Below are positions 1 to 7,036 of a stretch of 38,500 nucleotides of DNA, piece by piece; within the stretch, counting starts at the first letter, position 1, and each line of letters opens with the position of its first letter. The position numbers were made by a program, and so were the translations under genes. The stretch comes from an uncultured Clostridia bacterium (GTDB lineage: Bacteria; Bacillota; Clostridia; Oscillospirales; CAG-272). The notes under the pieces are model-generated. The model saw only the letters and a program-made list of their open reading frames with translations. It did no database searches and was not told the origin of the DNA. The stretch lies in contig CALWTR010000003.1 in NCBI GenBank assembly GCA_944384525.1, positions 1 through 38,500 of the forward strand, in the 5' to 3' direction.

Positions 1-847
1 TTGACGCCAGCCGCCTCTGTATGATCGAATTGCTCATGACTCCTCCGGCATATACAAACTTTGATATCTCATATTTTTCAAGCAAGGCAAGTGATGCCGC
101 CTCCAGCGACGCACCTATATAATCGAAAACAAAAGCGGATACGAGCGATCTGTCTCCGCTCTCCCTGAAAAGCTTCGCCGCCATATTTTCCAAGCCGGAG
201 AGATTAAAAAAGCAACCGTCGACAGACGGCTTTTTCGACGGTATCCTGCCGTCGTATGTGGCGGCATAACGCTCCATCTCCGCTCCGCATGGGAAGCTGA
301 GCCCCATAAGAACGCCGGTGCGGTCTATCATCTGTCCTGCGCTCGCGTCTTTGGTCCCGCCGACAACGGAAACGGAAAATCCTTCATTTCCCGCCTCGGC
401 TATAACGAGCTCAGTAGTTCCGCCGGAGACGTGAAAGGCGGCGAAACGCCCATCCGGAACATCTGATCCGGCAGAAAACAGCGCGGCCATAATATGTCCG
501 CATTGATGTGAAAACTCATATACCGGACAGTGCGCCGCAGCTGCTGCGGAATATGCCGCCGCCTTTCCCGCAAGAAAGCACGGCATATATGACCCGTCCG
601 CATTTCTCGGTCTTACACTGACTCCGACCGCCGCCAGTTCTCCGCCAATATATTTTTCTGCCGCTATAATTATTTCAGGTAAATTTTTTATATGCCCAAA
701 TACTGCGTCAGACTGTCTGAGCCCCCGCTCTCCGTCTCTGACGCTGAGCGGATCCTTCAGGTTGCAAACGAGTTCACCGTCGAAGCTGACTACTGCCGCT
801 GACGTCGTGTAATTACTGGTATCTATCCCGAGGATAAATCGGCTCAT
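1..847 (-). CDS. TsaD-like (Kae1/YgjD, peptidase M22 fold) protein, partial: C-terminus beyond window edge
   Basis: The frame is open from an ATG at 847 down to the window edge, giving 282 codons; the C-terminus is missing. The product has an ASKHA-type N-terminus (GIDTSNYTTSAAVV, residues 7-20), the metal-ligand HxxxH motif (H114 and H118 in EFSHQCGHIMAAL), HVSGGTTEL at 139-147, and a C-terminal GGVMSNS block. These match the TsaD/Kae1 family, which attaches threonylcarbamoyl to A37 of ANN-decoding tRNAs. The motifs are looser than in canonical TsaD: it has TKDASAGQMIDRTG where TsaD has LDDAAGEAFDK. I therefore infer the Firmicutes TsaD-like paralogue often found beside nusB rather than the main enzyme. 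Its start overlaps the nusB stop (ATGA), so it should be cotranslated with nusB from the promoter at 1324-1352. Confidence 0.8.
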   Translation of the reverse strand, partial: MSRFILGIDTSNYTTSAAVVSFDGELVCNLKDPLSVRDGERGLRQSDAVFGHIKNLPEIIIAAEKYIGGELAAVGVSVRPRNADGSYMPCFLAGKAAAYSAAAAAHCPVYEFSHQCGHIMAALFSAGSDVPDGRFAAFHVSGGTTELVIAEAGNEGFSVSVVGGTKDASAGQMIDRTGVLMGLSFPCGAEMERYAATYDGRIPSKKPSVDGCFFNLSGLENMAAKLFRESGDRSLVSAFVFDYIGASLEAASLALLEKYEISKFVYAGGVMSNSIIQRRLAS

Positions 848-1251
848 TTTATGCCCTCTTCACCTTTTGCGGCGGCGTTTAGAACGCCGTTCACAAATAT
901 GTACGCCTTCTCATCATCGTACTTTTTCGACAGCTCTACGGCTTCATTTATAGAGACCTTGAACGGTATATCCTCGATGAACAGCATTTCGTATACCGCG
1001 AGCCGCAAAAGAGCCGCCGACGCGGGCGATATTCTGTTCTTTTTCCAGCCGACACTGTATTTTTCAATTATTCCGTCTATACGGTCAAGGTTGGCGTAGA
1101 CCCCGAAAAAAACATCTCTTACATAGTCGTCCGTCTCCGTCTCTCCGACCTCCTGTGACTTGGCAAATATATCCTCCGCGCTCTCGTCCGGTTTAGATAC
1201 TCCCTCAAAAAGCAGCTTGAAAGCGTTTTCTCTGGCATTTTTTCTGTTCAT
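844..1251 (-). CDS. nusB: Transcription antitermination factor NusB
   Basis: 135 aa from the ATG at 1251. An upstream in-frame TTG at 1275 exists, but family alignment favours MNRKNAREN as the N-terminus and neither start has a strong ribosome site. The all-helical NusB signature is clear: an RENAFKLLFE N-terminal helix, then WKKNRISPASAALLRLAVYEML and a SINEAVELSKKYDDEKAYIFVNGVLN C-terminal block. NusB pairs with NusE (S10) on boxA RNA to antiterminate rRNA transcription. Its TGA overlaps the ATG of the downstream TsaD-like gene. A near-consensus sigma-A promoter lies about 70 bp upstream. Confidence 0.95.
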   Translation of the reverse strand: MNRKNARENAFKLLFEGVSKPDESAEDIFAKSQEVGETETDDYVRDVFFGVYANLDRIDGIIEKYSVGWKKNRISPASAALLRLAVYEMLFIEDIPFKVSINEAVELSKKYDDEKAYIFVNGVLNAAAKGEEGIK

Positions 1252-1323
1252 ATTAAAAGTCCGTTTCAAATTCAATTAAATTATTTTATAACGTCAATGC
1301 ATATTAAACCCATTATACATATA

Positions 1324-1352
1324 ATTATACATTTTTTCATTATAAAAGTCAA
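1324..1352 (-). promoter_or_regulatory. Sigma-A promoter of nusB operon
   Basis: On the minus strand: TTGACT (1352-1347), 17-bp spacer, TATAAT (1329-1324). Transcription should start near 1317, giving a leader of about 65 nt before the nusB ATG. The flanking DNA is strongly AT-rich. Confidence 0.8.
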
Positions 1353-1439
1353 CCGACAAAGGTGTACAATTATATTTTTTGATGCATATTAAATCCGGAT
1401 GAAAAAAATTATCCTCAAACATTCACGGAGGAACTTACA

Positions 1440-2420
1440 ATGAAAAAACTGATCGCGCTTTTCGTCTGTATATCGGTCGCATTTACATTTGCGTCCGGAG
1501 TAGCAATAGAAGCTGCCGAGGAAAAGGAAAGCGATAAAAAATATATAAAATGGGTGGAGTTTTCCCCCAGTGAAAAATCTCTGAAAGCGAGTGCGGAATA
1601 CGACATCTCTACGTACGGAAAAAGCGAGCACCTGAGTTGGATCGACATACTGGCGCGTCTTGCTGTCATGTATGGAGGTGACTTCGGCAAATACAGCTCT
1701 GCCGATATGAAAAAGGCAGTCGCGGAACTTCTGTCCGGAAGCAAGGGCCCGGATGAAAAGCTTTTTGATTATTACAGAGAAGCATACGGTGCAGTGCTGG
1801 ATGGTATCATAGGCGAGTACTATACGGAAAGCGAAATAAACGGAGAGACCGTTTTCGGAGAAAAGAGCTACGGCGTGCGTGCTTTCTTCCCTCTTGCCGC
1901 AAATTACTCATACAGCCATTACGACGACTTCGGGGCCTCTCGCTCTTACGGATATAAAAGGCGTCACCTGGGCCATGATATAATGGGCTCGGTCGGAACT
2001 CCGGTCATCGCTATAGAGGGCGGGATTGCCGAAGCCGTAGGCTGGAATCAGTACGGAGGCTGGCGCGTCGGTATCCGGTCCTTTGACGGCAAGCGATATT
2101 ACTATTACGCCCACCTCAGACGAGGACATCCTTATAACGATATGTATGAGGGTAAGATCGTTTCCGCCGGAGAGGTAATAGGTTATCTGGGCATGACCGG
2201 ATACAGCGCTAAGGAGGACACCAATAATATTAAAGTGCCCCACCTCCATATAGGCATGGAGCTTATCTTCGATATATCGCAGAAAGACGGTGTGAATCAG
2301 ATCTGGATAGATATGTATCCGCTTATGAACTTCCTGTCCGGATACCGAAGCAAAGCGGTAAAGGCAGGCGACGAATATATATCTCAAACGCATCTCGTCT
2401 ATCCAGATATGCCTAGATAA
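1440..2420 (+). CDS. Secreted M23-family zinc metallopeptidase (LytM-type)
   Basis: 326 aa, with GGAGG 9 nt before the ATG. Residues 1-26 form a Sec signal peptide: KK, a hydrophobic core to about residue 20, then an Ala-rich cleavage region. The middle (30-140) is of unknown fold. The catalytic M23 domain covers about 145-310, with the first zinc ligands in H176-x3-D180 (RRHLGHDIMG), the segment YYYYAHLRRG at 220-229, and the C-terminal H268-L-H270 (VPHLHIGM). The family cleaves peptidoglycan cross-bridges outside the membrane. It could act in cell-wall turnover or in sporulation (SpoIIQ-like M23 proteins exist), but no SpoIIQ transmembrane anchor is visible. It is divergent from nusB, and I see no strong promoter of its own in 1353-1424. 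Confidence 0.88.
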   Translation: MKKLIALFVCISVAFTFASGVAIEAAEEKESDKKYIKWVEFSPSEKSLKASAEYDISTYGKSEHLSWIDILARLAVMYGGDFGKYSSADMKKAVAELLSGSKGPDEKLFDYYREAYGAVLDGIIGEYYTESEINGETVFGEKSYGVRAFFPLAANYSYSHYDDFGASRSYGYKRRHLGHDIMGSVGTPVIAIEGGIAEAVGWNQYGGWRVGIRSFDGKRYYYYAHLRRGHPYNDMYEGKIVSAGEVIGYLGMTGYSAKEDTNNIKVPHLHIGMELIFDISQKDGVNQIWIDMYPLMNFLSGYRSKAVKAGDEYISQTHLVYPDMPR

Positions 2421-2463
2421 ATTTTAATTACTTGTAAAATTTTGCCCCGCGCTCTGTTTTCTC

Positions 2464-2492
2464 TTGAAAGGCCCGCTTAAATATGATATCCT
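2464..2492 (+). promoter_or_regulatory. Probable sigma-A promoter of the small membrane protein gene
   Basis: TTGAAA (2464-2469), 17 bp, TATCCT (2487-2492). The -10 keeps TAT and the final T only. It sits 58 bp upstream of the ATG at 2550 and downstream of the M23 gene stop, so it would give the membrane gene separate expression. Confidence 0.5.
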
Positions 2493-2549
2493 TATATAGA
2501 AAGGCGCGCGGTAAAATGTGCGCTGATAATTATACGGAGGCTCCCCGAG

Positions 2550-2984
2550 ATGAAGCTGTTTTTGCGCTGTCTGACAAGAGGATGTACCTACACCGTCCTT
2601 ATTAGCTTTTTGTTTTTCGCCTTTGTTTATTCTACGGCAGAGGACGCCGTAAATACAAATATAGCAATGTCTCTGCCGCAGTACTCGCTTATACTCCTGT
2701 TCGGAGTAGCTCTTGCTGTCTCAGAGCTGATATTCCTGATACCGAACTTGAAATATCCGGTAAAATTGCTTTCCCACTATCTGATAACGCTCGCGATCTT
2801 TTTCGCTGTTTTCGGTGCGTCAGGGAAGCTGAAATCGAGCGCCGCTTATATATTTACCGCCGCAGTTCTGTTCACTGTCATATATTTCATTTGTACAGCC
2901 ATCGTATTCGGTATAAATAAGCTGGCTAAAAAGGTCAGCAAGGAAAAAGAGCCGACGCAGGAATACAAAAAGCTTTATAAATGA
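2550..2984 (+). CDS. Small four-helix membrane protein (DUF3021-like)
   Basis: 144 aa, GGAGG at 2536-2540, 9 nt from the ATG. Four hydrophobic helices are visible at about residues 13-29, 45-63, 72-90 and 98-121, with a lysine-rich cytoplasmic tail (KKVSKEKEPTQEYKK). Size and topology fit the DUF3021 family of Firmicutes membrane proteins, but no diagnostic residue settles it, so the family is a suggestion. No LytTR regulator, which often accompanies DUF3021, is nearby. It probably lies in its own transcript, ending at the terminator at 3228-3256. Confidence 0.7.
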   Translation: MKLFLRCLTRGCTYTVLISFLFFAFVYSTAEDAVNTNIAMSLPQYSLILLFGVALAVSELIFLIPNLKYPVKLLSHYLITLAIFFAVFGASGKLKSSAAYIFTAAVLFTVIYFICTAIVFGINKLAKKVSKEKEPTQEYKKLYK

Positions 2985-3227
2985 TCTCACAAATGACTTT
3001 GATAAATAACTTCAATAAACCGTTTCGGGCAGATCATCTATATATCCATTATGGCCCCATCCGGAAAAACGACTTATTGAATAAGCGGCTTTTATAAATG
3101 AATCCAATAAACAGACATTTATAAATCAATCTATAATTTTCCTTAGCAACCTGATAAACAGTTCTGATAAGTTGCTAAAATAAGCAGTTTGATGACCAGC
3201 TGTACAACGATCATTCCTGATAAAGAA
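2985..3227. repeat. AT-rich non-coding stretch with three dyads
   Basis: No credible gene lies between the membrane-protein stop and the terminator at 3228. The stretch is rich in ATAAA words and contains three inverted repeats in a row: CTTATT-G-AATAAG (3073-3085); a perfect 10-bp pair TTTATAAATG (3091-3100) and CATTTATAAA (3116-3125); and TTAGCAAC (3143-3150) with GTTGCTAA (3171-3178), whose 20-nt loop holds CTGATAA twice. It may be a structured 3' UTR, a degraded repeat, or a small RNA. Confidence 0.55.
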
Positions 3228-3256
3228 AGCAGAGCCGAATATCGGCTCTGCTTTTT
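3228..3256 (+). terminator. Intrinsic terminator between convergent genes
   Basis: An 11-bp perfect stem (AGCAGAGCCGA / TCGGCTCTGCT) with a 3-nt ATA loop, followed by five T on the plus strand. On the minus strand the stem is followed by a weaker CTTTCTTTA tract, so it may also stop galE transcription. Confidence 0.8.
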
Positions 3257-3260
3257 CCGT

Positions 3261-3327
3261 TTATATTATATGCCTGTTATATTATATAACTGATATACTT
3301 AATATACTTGATATATTTGATATGCTT
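3261..3327. repeat. AT-rich short tandem repeats downstream of galE
   Basis: An 11-bp word, TTATATTATAT, occurs twice (3261-3271 and 3277-3287). It is followed by four adjoining 9-bp units at 3292-3327 (GATATACTT, AATATACTT, GATATATTT, GATATGCTT). It ends 13 bp before the galE stop codon. Confidence 0.7.
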
Positions 3328-3339
3328 CCTTATACTATA

Positions 3340-4359
3340 TCAGTCATCGGGATATCCGTCGGGATTTTGCTTCTGCCACCTTGCGGAATCCTCGCACATC
3401 TTTGCCAGATCCCTCTGAGCAGACCATCCGAGGACCCTTTTCGCCTTTTCGGGATCAGCGTAGCACTCGGCGATATCACCGGCTCTTCTGGGTGCGATCT
3501 TGTAAGGTACGGGTGCGCCGTAAGCCTTTTCAAACGCCTTCACTATCTCGAGCACGGAATATCCGTTCCCTGTTCCGACGTTTATGTAATCGGTCCCCTT
3601 CATCCTGCCAGTATACTCTATCGCCTTTATGTGAGCGAGAGCGAGATCGACGACGTGTATATAATCCCGTACGCCCGTCCCGTCCGGAGTGTCATAATCA
3701 TTTCCGAATACGTTGAGGAACGGGAGCTTACCTGCCGCAACTCTTGCAACATATGGGAGCAGGTTGTTGGGTATTCCCTTGGGATCCTCGCCTATAAGTC
3801 CGCTCTCATGTGCCCCTATCGGGTTGAAATAACGAAGGATGCACACGGACAGATCCTTATCCGCGACCGAACAATCCTTCAGTATTCTCTCTATCATGAG
3901 CTTTGTTTCACCGTAAGGGTTGGTTGTAGAAAGCGGAAAATCCTCTCTTATCGGAACGCTCTTAGGAAGACCGTAAACGGTAGCTGAAGAGCTGAACACT
4001 ATCCTCTTGACCCCGTGATCGTTCATGCATTTGAGAAGGCTGAACGTGCTTGTCAAATTGTTATGATAATACAGGAGCGGGAGCTCTACGGATTCCCCGA
4101 CCGCTTTGAGTCCGGCAAAATGTATGACGGAATCAATCTCCGGGTTCTCATCCATCACCTTGGAAAGCGCCTCTGTATCGAGCAGATCTATCTTGTAGAA
4201 CTTCGGCCGCTTGCCGACAATCTTCTCGATCCTGTCGAGGACGCACATCTTACTGTTGCAGAGGTTGTCGACTATAACTACGTCGTACCCCGCCTTGATG
4301 AGCTCAACGGTAGTATGCGAGCCTATATAACCGGTACCTCCGGTAACCAAAACTGACAT
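3340..4359 (-). CDS. galE: UDP-glucose 4-epimerase GalE
   Basis: 339 aa from the ATG at 4359, chosen because GGAG lies 8 nt upstream and MSVLVTGGTGYIGSH is the family N-terminus; a longer open frame to 4446 has no ribosome site. It is an extended short-chain dehydrogenase: NAD-binding GGTGYIG at 7-13, HFAGLKAVGES at 80-90, the catalytic Ser in FSSSATVYG (122-130), and Y149/K153 (YGETK). It interconverts UDP-glucose and UDP-galactose in the cytoplasm, feeding surface polysaccharide synthesis. It appears monocistronic. A lone TATAAT on the minus strand at 4461-4466 could be its -10, but no -35 matches. Confidence 0.96.
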   Translation of the reverse strand: MSVLVTGGTGYIGSHTTVELIKAGYDVVIVDNLCNSKMCVLDRIEKIVGKRPKFYKIDLLDTEALSKVMDENPEIDSVIHFAGLKAVGESVELPLLYYHNNLTSTFSLLKCMNDHGVKRIVFSSSATVYGLPKSVPIREDFPLSTTNPYGETKLMIERILKDCSVADKDLSVCILRYFNPIGAHESGLIGEDPKGIPNNLLPYVARVAAGKLPFLNVFGNDYDTPDGTGVRDYIHVVDLALAHIKAIEYTGRMKGTDYINVGTGNGYSVLEIVKAFEKAYGAPVPYKIAPRRAGDIAECYADPEKAKRVLGWSAQRDLAKMCEDSARWQKQNPDGYPDD

Positions 4360-4473
4360 AGCCAAAACTCCTTCTATATTATTGATGTTTTTATTTAAGG
4401 AAAAAGGTACGCGCTTTATCCGGACATTGGCCGGGATCCGCGGCATCCATTGCCGCGCCTATTATACGACAAG

Positions 4474-4499
4474 AGGAGCAGTAAAAAACCACTCCTCCT
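4474..4499 (-). terminator. Hairpin downstream of rpmA, possible terminator
   Basis: Arms 4474-4482 and 4491-4499 pair at 8 of 9 positions on either strand. On the minus strand the run of six T lies in the loop rather than after the stem, so it is not a textbook intrinsic terminator. Its place 9 nt after the rpmA stop and before galE suggests a role in ending or processing the ribosomal-protein transcript. Confidence 0.4.
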
Positions 4500-4507
4500 G
4501 ATCGATT

Positions 4508-4786
4508 TTATTCCGCGTAAACGCTCACACGCTTCTTGGTTGCGGAAATATGCTCAAACTTGACCTTTCCGTCAATAAGCGCAAAAAGAGTATCGTCGCT
4601 TCCGATACCGACGTTATTGCCGGGATGGATCTTGGTACCGCGCTGTCTGACGATTATGTTTCCGGCGACGACAGCCTGACCGTCAGCCTTCTTGACGCCG
4701 AGACGCTTGGACTCGGAATCACGACCGTTCTTGGTTGAACCGACGCCTTTTTTATGAGCAAAAAACTGCAAACTGAGCTTTAACAT
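4508..4786 (-). CDS. rpmA: Ribosomal protein bL27 with Prp-cleavable N-terminus
   Basis: 92 aa from the ATG at 4786 (GGAGG, 8 nt spacing; an upstream GTG overlaps the ribosome site and is rejected). The N-terminus [14 protein letters not shown] is the Firmicutes form, in which Prp cuts after FFA to leave the mature HKKG end, whose tail reaches the peptidyl transferase centre. The body [19 protein letters not shown] and [12 protein letters not shown] is typical L27. The protease gene is next upstream and rplU precedes it, the standard rplU-prp-rpmA operon. Confidence 0.97.
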   Translation of the reverse strand: MLKLSLQFFAHKKGVGSTKNGRDSESKRLGVKKADGQAVVAGNIIVRQRGTKIHPGNNVGIGSDDTLFALIDGKVKFEHISATKKRVSVYAE

Positions 4787-4831
4787 GAATGGCACCTCCG
4801 TATTTTTTTTGAAGACCGGGAAACCGGCCGG

Positions 4832-5188
4832 TCATATTTCCCTTTCCTCTGTCTTTACATCGAGATAGTCAAAATAGTCCTCGATAAGATCCATGAGCTG
4901 AAAGAAATATGCCTGTATAAGTCCCGAGACCGCGTACTGTTTCTTTTCATCCTTCTCGTACTTCGGCAAAGCCGCCTTGGCGGTGACCGTTATATCCGTA
5001 GTCTTTTCGTCGATCTCGTAATTGACGTCACAGCCGTATGAGACTTCGATAGCGTTGATTATCAGCATAGTCATACTGGAGAGCGCCGCGCAGAGCACAT
5101 CGTCTCCCGACTCACCGTACCCGGTGTGTCCGCTCTCGTGAAAACCGTAATAGAAATCTCCGGACTTATAAAATGTAACTGTTGTCAT
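4832..5188 (-). CDS. prp: Ribosomal-processing cysteine protease Prp (YsxB/DUF464)
   Basis: 118 aa. The catalytic His and Cys are visible as H21 and C33 in SGHTGYGESGDDVLCAALSS (His-x11-Cys, the Prp pattern). The rest has the small alpha/beta fold of DUF464, with a hydrophobic helix MTMLIINAIEV after the Cys. Prp removes the N-terminal extension of L27, which is essential in Staphylococcus; the matching LQFFA-H site is present in the next gene. It starts 9 nt after the rplU stop and is followed 45 nt later by rpmA. The acidic C-terminus (residues 98-118) is variable in the family. Confidence 0.95.
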   Translation of the reverse strand: MTTVTFYKSGDFYYGFHESGHTGYGESGDDVLCAALSSMTMLIINAIEVSYGCDVNYEIDEKTTDITVTAKAALPKYEKDEKKQYAVSGLIQAYFFQLMDLIEDYFDYLDVKTEEREI

Positions 5189-5197
5189 GACCCCTCG

Positions 5198-5506
5198 TCA
5201 TGCCTCGATTTTCTGTATCTGGATCTTGCTGTAATTCTGTCTGTGGCCGATCTTTTTCTTTTCGTTCTTCTTGGACTTGTACTTGATAACGTCGATCTTC
5301 TTGGACTTGCCGTTCTTAACGACACTTGCCACTACGGTCGCACCGTCAACGTAAGGAGTACCGAGAGAAAGAGTATCTCCGGACACTGCAAGGACCTTAT
5401 CGAACGTAACGTTCTCGCCCTCATCAACGCCGAGCTTCTCGACGAAGATAACGTCTCCTTCCGTGACCTTATACTGCTTTCCGCCTGTTACGAAAACTGC
5501 GAACAT
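5198..5506 (-). CDS. rplU: Ribosomal protein bL21
   Basis: 102 aa from the ATG at 5506 (GAGGTG 7 nt upstream). MFAVFVTGGKQYKVTEGD is the invariant L21 N-terminus; the basic end KSKKNEKKKIGHRQNYSKIQI is the 23S-rRNA-binding tail. An open frame extends upstream to 5575 but covers the leader RNA and is not translated on this reading. It is the first gene of rplU-prp-rpmA, driven by the strong promoter at 5586-5615. Confidence 0.97.
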   Translation of the reverse strand: MFAVFVTGGKQYKVTEGDVIFVEKLGVDEGENVTFDKVLAVSGDTLSLGTPYVDGATVVASVVKNGKSKKIDVIKYKSKKNEKKKIGHRQNYSKIQIQKIEA

Positions 5507-5579
5507 GCAAAAGCACCTCACTTTCATGAAGAAATCGCTGCCCTGGGCGGCATAGCCTTTAAAGCCCATCGGCATGCGT
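5507..5579 (-). promoter_or_regulatory. rplU leader, candidate L21 autoregulatory element
   Basis: The roughly 73-nt 5' UTR of rplU folds compactly. On the minus strand GGGC pairs with GCCC around a nested GGC-TAT-GCC hairpin, followed by a TTTC/GAAA hairpin closed over TTCAT just before the ribosome site. Firmicutes rplU genes often carry an L21 leader bound by L21. Identity with that Rfam family is inferred from place and compactness, not from an alignment. Confidence 0.45.
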
Positions 5580-5585
5580 CTATTT

Positions 5586-5615
5586 ATTATATCATTTAAA
5601 TAGTTATTATGTCAA
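5586..5615 (-). promoter_or_regulatory. Sigma-A promoter of rplU-prp-rpmA
   Basis: Both hexamers are perfect on the minus strand: TTGACA (5615-5610), 18-bp spacer, TATAAT (5591-5586). The predicted start is near 5579. The strength fits a ribosomal protein operon. Confidence 0.9.
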
Positions 5616-5687
5616 TACTTTCCGAAAAAATATTTGTACAGGCGCAGATCGGACGAACTGATCGATCCATCCTGCGCCCGCAAAACA

Positions 5688-6119
5688 TCAGTCGCAGCCC
5701 TTGCAGCCTTCGCATCCGCCGCCGCAGCTCACGTCTATCTGCTCTCCGCATGCCGGACATACAAGGCTTTCCGGATCGAGAGAGTCATCAAAGCAAACCT
5801 CTTCTCCGCAATGCGGGCAGGTCACCTGATAGAACTCCGCGTTCTCATCATCCTCGTCCTCGTCATCATAATCATCGTCGTCATCCTCGTCGTCTCCGTC
5901 GAAATAAAAATCTTTCTCGACGCATCCGAGATCGTCGTCTATTTCCTCGATGTACTCGCGAAGCTCCTTGTTCTCTGACTCAAGCGCGTTTACGATATCC
6001 GCCATATCTCCGATGAGCTTGATCATTTCCGCCATGATCTTTCCCTCGGGCTTGTCCTTATCTATTCCGTAGCCCTCAAAAAGTCCCTTAAGGTAAGCCG
6101 CATTTTCATTTATCGTCAT
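5688..6119 (-). CDS. CD1247-type coiled-coil / zinc-ribbon protein of unknown function
   Basis: 143 aa, AGGAGGGG ahead of the ATG. Three parts are visible. Residues 1-62 are helical (NAAYLKGLFEGYGID, then a probable coiled coil NALESENKELREYIEEID), resembling the clostridial CD1247 N-terminal domain. Residues 63-94 are a very acidic linker with long Asp/Glu runs. Residues 98-126 form a zinc ribbon with two CxxC knuckles (CPHCGEEVC and CPACGEQ), and the tail has three further Cys (CGGGCEGCKGC). It may bind a nucleic-acid machine or a basic protein, but no function is assigned. It follows efp but is separated from it by a terminator. Confidence 0.75.
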   Translation of the reverse strand: MTINENAAYLKGLFEGYGIDKDKPEGKIMAEMIKLIGDMADIVNALESENKELREYIEEIDDDLGCVEKDFYFDGDDEDDDDDYDDEDEDDENAEFYQVTCPHCGEEVCFDDSLDPESLVCPACGEQIDVSCGGGCEGCKGCD

Positions 6120-6159
6120 ATCGTTGCCCCTCCTTATTTTTTCATACGCCTATATATTT

Positions 6160-6171
6160 TGCCGTACGGCA
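6160..6171. promoter_or_regulatory. 12-bp perfect palindrome upstream of the zinc-ribbon gene
   Basis: TGCCGTACGGCA reads identically on both strands, 41 bp before the ATG at 6119 and downstream of the efp terminator. It could be an operator. No convincing -35/-10 pair was found around it. Confidence 0.35.
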
Positions 6172-6213
6172 GGAAATATACGCCATACCGCCCTGAAAAG
6201 TGCCCTTTTACCG

Positions 6214-6241
6214 AAAAAGCCTTCTGAAGTACTCAAAAGGC
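6214..6241 (-). terminator. Intrinsic terminator of efp
   Basis: On the minus strand GCCTTTTGAG pairs with the CTTCAGAAGGC arm (6241 to 6219) through Watson-Crick and G-U pairs, followed by five T (6218-6214). It lies about 60 nt past the efp stop. Confidence 0.75.
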
Positions 6242-6299
6242 AGTTTCGTAAAATATTGCCGGCGCCGCTAATGCGCGAAAACATACGCCGCACACAGGC

Positions 6300-6857
6300 T
6301 CAGGCTCTCTCGAGGTACTCGCCTGTTCTGGTATCTATTCTGAGCGTGTCGCCCTCGTCTATAAAGATCGGTACCCTGATAACGGCGCCGGTCTCGAGCG
6401 TAGCGGGCTTAGTAACGTTGGTAGCCGTATCGCCGCGTATACCGGGCTCTGTCTCAACGACTTTGAGCTCAACAAACGTGGGAGGCTCTACTGCAAAAAC
6501 GTTGCCCTTATAGGAAACTATCCTGCAGACAGTGTTCTCTTTAACGAACTTGAAGTTATCACCGAGCTTGTTGGAGTTGAGCGGGAGCTGCTCGTATGTC
6601 TCCTGATCCATAAAATAATACAGGTCTCCGTCGTTGTAGAGATACTCCATATCCTTGCGCTCGATTATAGCGTTTTCGAATTTTTCCGTAGGGTTAAAGG
6701 ATCTTTCTACGATAGCACCGGTTATAACGTCTTTCATCTTGGTACGGACAAAAGCCGCTCCCTTACCGGGCTTTACGTGCTGGAACTCGATCACCTGAAG
6801 GACTTTTCCGTCCATCTCAAAGGTCACGCCGTTTTTAAAATCTCCTGCTGTTACCAT
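6300..6857 (-). CDS. efp: Translation elongation factor P
   Basis: 185 aa, GGAGG before the ATG. It has the three-domain EF-P layout: KOW-like domain I with the modified-lysine loop VKPGKGAAF (K32 at the tip), a central OB domain, and C-terminal [20 protein letters not shown] binds between the P and E sites and rescues ribosomes stalled at polyproline. The KPGKG loop is the K32 type. No EpmA/EpmB genes are in the window, so any modification here is unknown. pepP lies just upstream, a common Firmicutes pairing, and efp also has its own promoter at 6957-6985. Confidence 0.97.
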   Translation of the reverse strand: MVTAGDFKNGVTFEMDGKVLQVIEFQHVKPGKGAAFVRTKMKDVITGAIVERSFNPTEKFENAIIERKDMEYLYNDGDLYYFMDQETYEQLPLNSNKLGDNFKFVKENTVCRIVSYKGNVFAVEPPTFVELKVVETEPGIRGDTATNVTKPATLETGAVIRVPIFIDEGDTLRIDTRTGEYLERA

Positions 6858-6956
6858 AACTCTTTCCTCCGCGGCGAATATTTTTAAGGACGTCCCGTCA
6901 AGCCGCTTTCACGGATCCTATGACTGTGCCTAAAGCACAAATTTCCATACCATGTT

Positions 6957-6985
6957 ATTATAATATATTTTTTGCGTTTTTTCAA
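6957..6985 (-). promoter_or_regulatory. Sigma-A promoter of efp
   Basis: On the minus strand TTGAAA (6985-6980), 17 bp, TATAAT (6962-6957). The start is near 6950, giving a 5' UTR of about 90 nt that contains a small GTGC/GCAC hairpin. Confidence 0.75.
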
Positions 6986-7036
6986 GTATATATTGAAATT
7001 TTTTCTTGTACTGTAATTATCAAACAGAACACTATA

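Noticed and set aside
3143-3178. CIRCE heat-shock operator
   Set aside because: TTAGCAAC and GTTGCTAA resemble the arms only partly, the spacer is 20 rather than 9 nt, and no heat-shock gene follows.
3322-3987. 221-codon open frame on the plus strand
   Set aside because: Antisense to galE, no ribosome site, and no family resemblance; a composition shadow.
4387-4446. Longer galE start at 4446
   Set aside because: No ribosome site; family N-terminus and GGAG support 4359.
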